Assembly: GCA_964387365.1 (NCBI GenBank)
Contig: CAYLWP010000102.1
Span: 1 to 9,565, forward strand
Source of the DNA: COE1 sp964387365
GTDB taxonomy: Bacteria; Bacillota; Clostridia; Lachnospirales; Lachnospiraceae
Direction of reading: 5' to 3'
Length of the DNA: 9,565 bases
The stretch's first letter is position 1; each line of letters begins with the position of its first letter. The notes under the pieces were generated by a model. That model ran no database searches and was not told where the DNA came from. It worked only from the letters and a program-made list of their open reading frames with translations. The position numbers were made by a program, and so were the translations under genes. Shown in pieces: positions 1-5,642 of the stretch.

Positions 1-31
1 CTCTGCCGCCATAATAAATATTAATCTTCAC
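1..31 (-). CDS. 5' end of an unidentified gene, cut by the left edge
   Basis: Only ten codons are visible: a GTG start (29-31) followed by KINIYYGGR. The start is supported by an AAGGGTGAT-like ribosome site just upstream (about 37-46). The reading frame is open to the edge. The gap to the rhomboid stop is 44 bases, so it is probably co-transcribed with the rhomboid. The short hydrophobic beta strand followed by GGR resembles the start of a Rossmann- or flavodoxin-like fold, but ten residues are too few to name a family. Confidence 0.55.
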   Translation of the reverse strand, partial: MKINIYYGGR

Positions 32-75
32 CTGCTATCACCCTTTTTACCTTTCCGCCTTCTCATGTAATCTGT

Positions 76-663
76 CTATTGCCGCTGTCGATAATTTCTT
101 ATAAAGAAAAGTGCTGTCATCGTAAAAAATCCTGCTACAAATCCGCCCACATGCGCTGCATTGTTCACCACGTCCGACTGCATGCCGGAATACATGATAT
201 AAACAAGCGCCAGAATCATTCTGCCAAAAGAGATATGACCAAAGTGTCCACGATTTAATATAATCAGCACCAGAATCGCTCCCATAATGCCGGTTACCGC
301 ATCGCTGGCACCAACGGAATGATAAAACTGACCTGTTTGAAGCTCATACAGCATGGAAAAGATACCGCCGCCGACTGCCGAAAGTAAATATACTGCCAGA
401 AATCTTCCGTGACCAATCTCCTGCTCCAGCATTTCTCCAAGAATTACCATAAACACCATATTTCCTACAATATGGTCAACTCCCGAATGAAGAAAGGAGC
501 TGCTCAGAATCCTGTAATATTCCTGATTTTCGATAATATCCCTTACGCTCAGGCTGCCCCAGTCATACACTGACTCACCGACAATGATATAGATCAGATA
601 CGCAATCACATTGATTGCAAATATCATCCATGTCATGTACTTCTCTTTCACCCTATCGTTCAA
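76..663 (-). CDS. Rhomboid family intramembrane serine protease
   Basis: A polytopic membrane protease of about 195 residues that would cut transmembrane substrates within or near the membrane. Numbering from the TTG at 663, the family marks are HxxxN in the second membrane helix (H64, N68), the catalytic serine in GASDAVTGIMGA (S120) and the catalytic histidine in NNAAHVGGFVAG (H171). About six hydrophobic segments are visible, the minimal bacterial rhomboid plan. The glycine that usually follows the catalytic serine (GxSG) is aspartate here. I chose TTG at 661-663 because AAAGGAAG lies 7 bases upstream; an in-frame TTG at 681 would place that ribosome site inside the gene. A sigma-A-like promoter precedes it, so it can be expressed apart from the pilus operon. 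The substrate is unknown. Family assignment is firm; a role with the Tad proteins is only inference from position. Confidence 0.93.
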   Translation of the reverse strand: MNDRVKEKYMTWMIFAINVIAYLIYIIVGESVYDWGSLSVRDIIENQEYYRILSSSFLHSGVDHIVGNMVFMVILGEMLEQEIGHGRFLAVYLLSAVGGGIFSMLYELQTGQFYHSVGASDAVTGIMGAILVLIILNRGHFGHISFGRMILALVYIMYSGMQSDVVNNAAHVGGFVAGFFTMTALFFIRNYRQRQ

Positions 664-670
664 AACGGTG

Positions 671-678
671 CTTCCTTT
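671..678 (-). promoter_or_regulatory. Ribosome binding site deciding the rhomboid TTG start
   Basis: AAAGGAAG on the minus strand, 7 bases before the TTG at 663. It overlaps the first codons of the longer in-frame reading (TTG at 681), which argues against that longer start. Confidence 0.7.
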
Positions 679-704
679 CAAAACAGATTTACATAACTAA
701 TACT

Positions 705-733
705 ATTTTAACCTTGCAAAAAGGTAACGTCAA
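705..733 (-). promoter_or_regulatory. Sigma-A-type promoter of the rhomboid gene
   Basis: On the minus strand TTGACG (728-733) and TAAAAT (705-710) are separated by exactly 17 bases, close to the consensus for the housekeeping sigma factor. It lies in the 120-base gap between the FHA gene and the rhomboid start. The -10 end is about 40 bases before the start codon, leaving room for a short leader with the ribosome site. This suggests the rhomboid and the gene after it form their own transcription unit, possibly with added readthrough from the pilus operon. Confidence 0.7.
711..725. repeat. Short inverted repeat inside the promoter spacer
   Basis: ACCTT (711-715) and AAGGT (721-725) form a perfect 5-base inverted repeat around a 5-base centre. 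It lies wholly between the -35 and -10 boxes of the rhomboid promoter. It could be an operator, but five base pairs is short enough to arise by chance. Confidence 0.35.
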
Positions 734-783
734 TCGGATTTTTAAGTCTTTTTGCGTATCTTTCAAAAAAAGTGCAACTACTC

Positions 784-2160
784 CTAGCAATAGGTAAAGC
801 TAACCCGTCCAAGGGTAATCTGATCTCCCGGCTCAAGAGCAACTGCTTCGTTCATGGAAAGCATATTGCCATTCTTTATTGTTCCGTTCGTGGAATTCAA
901 ATCAGAAATAAAAATCTGTCCGTTTCTTTGCTCCAGCCTTGCATGCATCCGACTGACCGTATCATCGGAAATCACATAATCTGACAGTCCCGCAAGCTTA
1001 CCCAGAATAATAGGAAAGTGATTTAACGGAATCTTTACACTCTCCCCATTCACATTTCCCTGTAAACACCTCTCCCTTACATACTCCCCGCTCAGACAGA
1101 CTGTTTCTCCCGTAGGCTCGAATGTCATTTGTTTTACAGCCCACGGCTGTTTTTCCTGTTGTGTTGCTACATTCCAATAGTCGACTTCTTCCTCGGGCTC
1201 TGTTTGCAGCTCCTTGCGCTGCTTCTCCTGCTTCCGGAGCTTCACCTGTCCCGCAAAGAAAATGCCGGCAGCAACAACAGCCATTCCCATTGCACCGTAC
1301 AAACCGGTTTCCTGCTTATGTGACAGGGAAAGGAACGGAAAGATTTTCGAGCCCAGAATAATACCAAGCGCCCCCAAAGCCACTATCACACAAATGATTA
1401 CTCCGGCTATATTCTTCCATTTCTCTTTACTCTGAATAGACGGACTATCATAATCATCGTCGTTCTTCTCATCAATATCCTCACTCCTCCTGTTTCTTTC
1501 CTGAGCCAGTATGGAATCTGCCTGATCCGCTGATGGTCTTATATAACCGTATTCCGGCTCTGTCTTTGGTACTCTTCTCATCTCTTCCGCTTCGTATAAT
1601 AAATCCTTTATCTCACCTAATACATAATTTGGATTTCTTGTATAACGGTATACCTGATAGGCAAGCCATACCGCCTGCTCCTGCGTATGGTTTATTTTAG
1701 TCAAAAGGTAGTCTGCCAGCTCCGCAAACGACCTTCTGATATCTCCGTAATATTCCGGATAACATACCAGAAACGGCTCATTGGTATCCATCTGCAGATA
1801 GATATAGTCGGGACTTAAGATAATCTGCGTCCCATCAAGCAGATATTCCTCGAGACATTCCAGGGTACGGATACATCCTGCAAGCAGCGCATGCAGTGCT
1901 TCATAGCCGATTTCCGTTTTCTCATACAGCCTGTCGAGCGGCTGCAACGAATTGATTTCATAACAATACTGCTTTTCTCCTGTGCTTCTGCGGCATACAA
2001 CCGGAAGAAGCCCCGGGATTTTATTCCCCAGAATCATTCTCGCCGTATAGCTATCCTCTTCCTTCTGTCCAAAAAAGTCATAAGAACTTAATACGAGATA
2101 ATTATGACTCATATTTCTTTCATATCGTTTTTCCGGTAAATCCCGTTGCATTTCTTCCAT
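784..2160 (-). CDS. Membrane protein with C-terminal FHA domain (DUF6382-like N-terminus)
   Basis: About 458 residues. The N-terminal ~195 residues (from NMSHNYLVL) look like the DUF6382 type often joined to FHA domains in Firmicute Tad loci. A charged linker rich in Asp, Glu and Lys follows, then two hydrophobic segments at about 249-271 and 287-304, a second charged linker, and an FHA domain at about 375-458. The phosphothreonine-binding signature is present: SRMHAR (S403, R404, H406) and DLNSTNGT (420-427). With two membrane passes, both soluble domains probably face the cytoplasm. FHA domains bind phosphothreonine, so the likely role is linking a Ser/Thr kinase to pilus assembly; no kinase is in this window. 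I chose ATG 2160 because AAAGGA lies 9 bases upstream (2170-2175); ATG 2187 or 2184 are possible but have a weaker site. It lies 29 bases after the small TadE-like gene, as the last gene of the operon. Confidence 0.88.
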   Translation of the reverse strand: MEEMQRDLPEKRYERNMSHNYLVLSSYDFFGQKEEDSYTARMILGNKIPGLLPVVCRRSTGEKQYCYEINSLQPLDRLYEKTEIGYEALHALLAGCIRTLECLEEYLLDGTQIILSPDYIYLQMDTNEPFLVCYPEYYGDIRRSFAELADYLLTKINHTQEQAVWLAYQVYRYTRNPNYVLGEIKDLLYEAEEMRRVPKTEPEYGYIRPSADQADSILAQERNRRSEDIDEKNDDDYDSPSIQSKEKWKNIAGVIICVIVALGALGIILGSKIFPFLSLSHKQETGLYGAMGMAVVAAGIFFAGQVKLRKQEKQRKELQTEPEEEVDYWNVATQQEKQPWAVKQMTFEPTGETVCLSGEYVRERCLQGNVNGESVKIPLNHFPIILGKLAGLSDYVISDDTVSRMHARLEQRNGQIFISDLNSTNGTIKNGNMLSMNEAVALEPGDQITLGRVSFTYC

Positions 2161-2189
2161 ATGTATCCATCCTTTCTGCTTCATCATCG

Positions 2190-2642
2190 TTACTTTTTCC
2201 TATTTATTTCCCGCGTCCTTAACACTGCCACTGTTTTATTCCTCAAAACCTCTTTACTTACCTCAAGTTTCATGGACTCTTCACCAAACCATGTTTCCAA
2301 TAAACCTCCCATCGGCATATTTACCTCGCATGTATAGGTCACCTTCACCTTTGTTCCCGAAACAAAAACCGTTGCCTTACATTCCTTTGCGGCAAACAGC
2401 TTTTCCTCCACCAGACGTCCTGCCGCCTGCATGGCCTCTTCATAGGCATCCTCGTTACTTACAAAGCGGTTGCTGCTTCCGCGCAACGCCGCCGCATAGG
2501 CACACTGCTCCAGAATACATCTGTCATAGCAGTAAAACGACAAAAATATCATAAAAACAAGAGTCATCATAACAAAGGGAAGAATAAATGCAGCTTCTGT
2601 TGTAAAATACCCCGACTGCTTTTTCCATGGCACGCCTGTCAT
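2190..2642 (-). CDS. TadE-like pseudopilin, compact form
   Basis: About 150 residues. A short basic leader (MTGVPWKKQSG) is followed by YFTTEAAFILPF: a class III prepilin site with predicted cleavage after G11 and glutamate at +5 (E16), leading into one hydrophobic helix to about residue 37. The rest is a small extracytoplasmic domain with five cysteines (38, 42, 47, 88, 105). TadE proteins are minor pseudopilins processed by the Tad prepilin peptidase and needed for Flp fibre assembly. The frame stays open to 2780, but I chose ATG 2642: it overlaps the peptidase stop as ATGA, AGGTGG lies 6 bases upstream (2649-2654), and the leader then has normal length. The ATGA overlap implies translational coupling with the peptidase that would process it. 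Confidence 0.88.
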   Translation of the reverse strand: MTGVPWKKQSGYFTTEAAFILPFVMMTLVFMIFLSFYCYDRCILEQCAYAAALRGSSNRFVSNEDAYEEAMQAAGRLVEEKLFAAKECKATVFVSGTKVKVTYTCEVNMPMGGLLETWFGEESMKLEVSKEVLRNKTVAVLRTREINRKK

Positions 2643-3073
2643 ACCACACCACCTAGAATGAGATTCATAACATAAGCACCAAAAATTGCAGGAATAAATG
2701 GTATTCTTGACTTCTTTCCGGCCCTTTTTGTAATAAGAAGGACAATAACCGCAAACAGCATAAGTATGCTTGCCATACACACCATTCCCAAGGTATTTCT
2801 CACTCCAAAAAGAAATCCCAGTGCTGCAATCACCATCCCGTCTCCTCGTCCGACCTGTTCTTCACTGATTATGGAAATACCCATCATACAAAGCCCTATT
2901 ACGCATCCTCCGACTGCATCCGGTATACTTCGTCCCTCGCTCAAAAAACAACTGCACACCGCAATCACTCCCATTGACAAAATATACATAACAGATATTT
3001 CCCTTTTGCGCATATCCTCTAAGCCTGCTAACAGCAGTAACACTCCTTCTAATCCGTAAATCGCATATATCAT
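2639..3073 (-). CDS. tadV: A24 family prepilin peptidase (TadV/CpaA type)
   Basis: A 144-residue aspartic peptidase of the inner membrane that cleaves class III leaders of Flp and TadE-type prepilins. The two catalytic aspartates are visible: D20 in LEDMRKREIS and D78 in the GxGD motif VGRGDGMVIAALG. Several hydrophobic helices surround them. The length matches the minimal Tad peptidases, which lack the N-terminal methylase domain of PilD. The start at 3073 has AAAGGTGG 7 bases upstream (3081-3088). It follows the long-leader TadE-like gene by 37 bases and overlaps the next TadE-like gene by 4 bases. No other peptidase is in the window, so this one presumably serves all the pilin-like substrates of the operon. 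Confidence 0.93.
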   Translation of the reverse strand: MIYAIYGLEGVLLLLAGLEDMRKREISVMYILSMGVIAVCSCFLSEGRSIPDAVGGCVIGLCMMGISIISEEQVGRGDGMVIAALGFLFGVRNTLGMVCMASILMLFAVIVLLITKRAGKKSRIPFIPAIFGAYVMNLILGGVV

Positions 3074-3092
3074 ATTACAACCACCTTTCCTG

Positions 3093-3111
3093 AATACAAA
3101 TCTTTTGTATT
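3093..3111. repeat. Perfect 8-bp AT-rich hairpin between pseudopilin and peptidase genes
   Basis: AATACAAA (3093-3100) and TTTGTATT (3104-3111) are perfect inverted copies with a 3-base loop. The repeat starts at the stop codon of the upstream gene and ends shortly before the ribosome site of the peptidase gene. There is no T-run after it in the direction of transcription, so it does not look like an intrinsic terminator. It could be an RNA processing or stability element. Confidence 0.6.
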
Positions 3112-3962
3112 TATCTGCCTGTTATCGAACCTCCGGCACACTTTTTGCATGCAACCCTTGCTCCAGTCTGTGACAAGGGAATCTCCCTGACTGTTCTTTT
3201 CAAACTACTGCACTGCAGCGTTGCATGATATCGTGTTCCATATCTTGTTACAAAAACAGTATTCGTAACATCACTCCCACAGTTCCCGCATGCCGTGTAG
3301 CAGGCTTCTCCCTCATTTTTCAAACCGATTACATCTCTTAAATCTACTGCACGAATCGTCAGCTTCAGATAGGAACACCTGCTCGTTGTATGATAGACCT
3401 CTCCGTACTCTGTAACGTATACTGTCTCTTCAGCCTCCGTCGGCTGTACGTTTTCAACAGCATAGCCTGTCCATGCTCTCGTCCGCATCCGGCTGTACAT
3501 CATAAACTCTGAAAATCCGACAGCTACTACATAGGGCTTTGCCTGATAGGGATAAACCAAATCAATACAATCCGACTCATCAGCAAGACCGGCTGCTCCC
3601 TCTATCATTGCCATTTCCTTTGCCGTCTGATGGAGCTTCATATTCATGTTGCTTTGCAGACGGTAAATTTCCATGACGGATATCAGATTCATCACCGCAA
3701 ACAAAAATAGCGGCAGTACGACTGCTGCCTCCACAGTCATGCTTGCGGTTTTTTTCTTTTTTCCCGAAAAGAGATGTAAGGATATTCTTTTACATGTCTG
3801 AACAGAGTTGTGCAGGATTACAGAAAATGACTGTTTTACCCGGAGAGATACTATTCCTTTCCTTCTTTCTTGATTTGTTTTTTGTGTTGTTTTCATTGAA
3901 ATATTGATTTTCTGTAAAAAATTTCTCCTGAACGGAGAAGAATCCGACATATAAAAGAACAT
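3111..3962 (-). CDS. TadE-like pseudopilin with long leader and two HX4C/CX2C repeats
   Basis: 283 residues. The prepilin-like segment is internal: KKKKTAS then MTVEAAVVLPLFLF, with glutamate (E78) at +5 if cut after A73; the usual -1 glycine is alanine. The hydrophobic helix covers about 79-96. The remaining ~185 residues should be outside the membrane and end in two similar repeats (about 181-228 and 236-275), each reading V(Y/F)VT.YG..YH then HX4C, CSxLK and a CX2C pair: H191, C196, C225, C228 and H246, C251, C272, C275. This pattern could bind zinc or form disulfides. The start at 3962 is backed by a near-perfect AAAGGAGGTG 7 bases before the base after GGAGG, giving a basic, Ser/Lys-rich 73-residue region before the cleavage site, far longer than usual leaders. 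ATG 3896 has no ribosome site. It sits 35 bases after the DUF5702-like gene. TadE-like family is clear; the leader and repeats are the odd parts. Confidence 0.85.
   Translation of the reverse strand: MFFYMSDSSPFRRNFLQKINISMKTTQKTNQERRKGIVSLRVKQSFSVILHNSVQTCKRISLHLFSGKKKKTASMTVEAAVVLPLFLFAVMNLISVMEIYRLQSNMNMKLHQTAKEMAMIEGAAGLADESDCIDLVYPYQAKPYVVAVGFSEFMMYSRMRTRAWTGYAVENVQPTEAEETVYVTEYGEVYHTTSRCSYLKLTIRAVDLRDVIGLKNEGEACYTACGNCGSDVTNTVFVTRYGTRYHATLQCSSLKRTVREIPLSQTGARVACKKCAGGSITGR
3138..3422 (-). repeat. Two protein-level repeats with HX4C and CX2C motifs
   Basis: Codons 181-228 (3279-3422) and 236-275 (3138-3257) of the long-leader TadE-like gene encode two related units. Both start V(Y/F)VT.YG, carry YHxT or YHAT, then HX4C, then CS.LK, and end with CX2C. 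Unit 1 has a longer stretch before its CX2C and one extra cysteine (C221). The similarity is at protein level; the DNA has diverged, so the duplication is old. Confidence 0.75.
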
Positions 3963-3967
3963 CCCTA

Positions 3968-3977
3968 CACCTCCTTT
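3968..3977 (-). promoter_or_regulatory. Strong ribosome binding site fixing the long-leader start
   Basis: AAAGGAGGTG on the minus strand, with 7 bases between GGAGG and the ATG at 3962. It is the best ribosome site seen in the window and is the main reason for accepting a start 73 codons before the prepilin cleavage site. Confidence 0.8.
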
Positions 3978-3997
3978 CTGCTATCCTGTTATCTTTC

Positions 3998-5407
3998 CTA
4001 CTCATACCGTAGGGTTCTTGTAAAAACATACTCCTGACCTCTGTCACCGGTAAAGCCAAAGGTTACCTTCATATAATCAATACATTGGTCAATGCGGAAT
4101 GCTTCATTTCCCTGTGTTTTCCGGATATCCAGCTCTGCCATATCCATGCTTCGCATTGCAAAGGCTGACTGCTCCATACTGACACCGAGTAAGATTCTTA
4201 AATAACCCTCGTAGGACAGCCCTTCGCCGTAACCCTTTATGAGCGGTACCGTTTCGCCATCAAACAAAGCTCTCACATCCGTCACCGCTTCTTCCATTGC
4301 CCGGATAATCACCACAATCTGTGTAATTACCTCTGCCAGCTCCGGTAATCCTATCAGAGTACATATTCCGGTCACCAACGCCTGTGCCTCCCTATACTTT
4401 GCAGTATCAACGGTTGTCAGATGCAGATAATTCGATACACTTCTCAGCATAAAAAGCTGCTCTGCACATTCTCGCAGATTAGAAATGTCATTATCTCTTC
4501 CATACAAAATGTACTCAATCTGATATTTAAGCCTGCTATTTTCCTTTTCCTTTGCATAGGAGCCGTATTTTTCCATCAAAAATTCATGAAAAATCAGCTC
4601 ATCTGCCATGGTTGAGGGCTCCTCCACATACTCCGGTAAGCCACAGCCCTGATTAATCTTGCCCTGCTGTGCCCGATTACTTACCGTTTCCTCTCTTGCT
4701 ATTACTTCTCCTGACAATCGGTCTGAAGCTGACACCGTAAGATGTAAGATTCCTTTTCCCTTCAGGCTGTCATAGAAGTCCATCAGCAAAGTGTATGAAA
4801 TTCCCTCTTGGGTGTTCCCGGCGACCTCTTCTACCTCCTCTATTTTCAAGGCATGCTTTAGCTCTGCTATATTACAATCAAGCTGTTCTTCCAAATCCGT
4901 CTCTAAAAGCTGTTCTCTTTCCACAGTCTGCAATTGCTGTTGTACTCCGCGGATGATATCCATCCCGTACCTGCTCTTCATATATTCAACAGCCTGAGCC
5001 TTCCAAACCATTCCCTGACTATCCGTTGCAAAGGAAGCCTCATCGATTTCCAGATATGTCTGTTCCGGACTGACCGGATGAAATCCCGGCACCACCGCCA
5101 GTCCTTTTTGCGGATTCAGATTATACGACATGTAATCTTCCATATGTTTTTTCACCGTGTATAGATTTCCCTTGCCTGTTCCATAGGAATCGTCAATAAA
5201 AAATAGCCCATACCGGTTAAACAGCTCCCTATGATATTCCGCAAATACAGAGTCTAACCCTAAATCCGCCACAAGCTCTGCCTGAAGCCTTGCCGCTCCC
5301 ATCGCCGCTCCCTCTACAAGAGCAAGAAGCAGCGACATGATTACGGCAAATACCAGAGACAAATACACAGTCAGGTATCCGCCCTCTGTCTTATATCGCA
5401 TTGGCAT
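3998..5407 (-). CDS. DUF5702-like large TadE/TadG-type pseudopilin
   Basis: 469 residues. The N-terminus (MPMRYKTEGG, then YLTVYLSLVFAVIMSLLLAL) looks like a class III leader and hydrophobic helix, with possible cleavage after G10. Position +5 is then Tyr15 rather than the glutamate of classical prepilins. The helix is followed by a conserved-looking stretch, VADLGLDSVFAEYHRELF and NRYGLFFIDDSYG, typical of the DUF5702 proteins found in Gram-positive Tad loci. The remaining ~400 residues have no further clear membrane segment and should be extracytoplasmic. The likely role is a large minor pilin or anchor, by analogy with TadG; this is inference. It overlaps the Flp pilin gene by 17 bases, which suggests translational coupling. 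ATG 5401 (third codon) is an equally possible start. Confidence 0.8.
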   Translation of the reverse strand: MPMRYKTEGGYLTVYLSLVFAVIMSLLLALVEGAAMGAARLQAELVADLGLDSVFAEYHRELFNRYGLFFIDDSYGTGKGNLYTVKKHMEDYMSYNLNPQKGLAVVPGFHPVSPEQTYLEIDEASFATDSQGMVWKAQAVEYMKSRYGMDIIRGVQQQLQTVEREQLLETDLEEQLDCNIAELKHALKIEEVEEVAGNTQEGISYTLLMDFYDSLKGKGILHLTVSASDRLSGEVIAREETVSNRAQQGKINQGCGLPEYVEEPSTMADELIFHEFLMEKYGSYAKEKENSRLKYQIEYILYGRDNDISNLRECAEQLFMLRSVSNYLHLTTVDTAKYREAQALVTGICTLIGLPELAEVITQIVVIIRAMEEAVTDVRALFDGETVPLIKGYGEGLSYEGYLRILLGVSMEQSAFAMRSMDMAELDIRKTQGNEAFRIDQCIDYMKVTFGFTGDRGQEYVFTRTLRYE

Positions 5408-5558
5408 TCACTTTAATCTTTCTCATAATACTTTCCACTACCGACTTTATTCCGTCCTTAAAAATAGCTACCAATGCGATTAATACCACGATAATCAGCA
5501 CCATTTCAACGGTTCCCATTCCATCTTCTTCATGCAAAAATTTTTTTAAATTCTTCAT
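5391..5558 (-). CDS. flp: Flp-type major pilin (Flp1-like, type IVb)
   Basis: A 55-residue gene too short for ordinary ORF cut-offs. It reads MKNLKKFLHEEDG, then MGTVEMVLIIVVLIALVAIF, then a short basic tail ending NANAI. The class III prepilin site is textbook: cleavage after G13 and glutamate at +5 (E18), leaving a ~42-residue mature pilin that is almost one hydrophobic helix. Flp pilins polymerise into the adhesive Tad fibre. AGGAG (5566-5570) lies 7 bases before the ATG. It follows tadC by 84 bases, the longest gap within the pilus operon, which holds a promoter-like sequence, and it overlaps the next gene by 17 bases. The leader is processed, presumably, by the A24 peptidase encoded downstream. 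Confidence 0.92.
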   Translation of the reverse strand: MKNLKKFLHEEDGMGTVEMVLIIVVLIALVAIFKDGIKSVVESIMRKIKVNANAI

Positions 5559-5598
5559 TTCTCTGCTCCTAAATCTTTATCTATTAATCACAAATTGT

Positions 5599-5627
5599 TT
5601 TATACATATCTACTAACAATACATCAA
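5599..5627 (-). promoter_or_regulatory. Candidate internal promoter before flp
   Basis: On the minus strand TTGATG (5622-5627) and TATAAA (5599-5604) are 17 bases apart in the AT-rich 84-base gap between tadC and flp. The -10 box ends about 40 bases before the pilin start. A separate promoter would fit the need for much more pilin than motor protein. AT-rich DNA makes chance matches common, so this is moderate evidence. Confidence 0.5.
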
Positions 5628-5642
5628 ATTTCAAAAATCAAT

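Noticed and set aside
28..66. Tiny minus-strand open frame beginning MRRRKGKKG
   Set aside because: Twelve codons with no ribosome site, running through the ribosome site and start of the GTG-started gene.
664..681. TTG at 681 as the rhomboid start
   Set aside because: The AAAGGAAG ribosome site would fall within its first codons; TTG 663 has correct spacing from it.
761..783. Possible intrinsic terminator after the FHA gene
   Set aside because: On the minus strand there is a run of seven T, but only 3-base stems can form before it, so no convincing hairpin supports termination.
2643..2780. Longer N-terminus for the compact TadE-like gene
   Set aside because: It lies inside the peptidase gene in another frame. 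ATG 2642 has a ribosome site, an ATGA coupling overlap and gives a normal prepilin leader.
2766..3059. Plus-strand frame of 97 codons
   Set aside because: It is the antisense of the A24 peptidase gene, which has both catalytic aspartates and a good ribosome site.
3790..4059. Minus-strand frame of 89 codons across the DUF5702/TadE-like junction
   Set aside because: It overlaps both neighbours in another frame and has no family features; the perfect ribosome site points to ATG 3962 instead.
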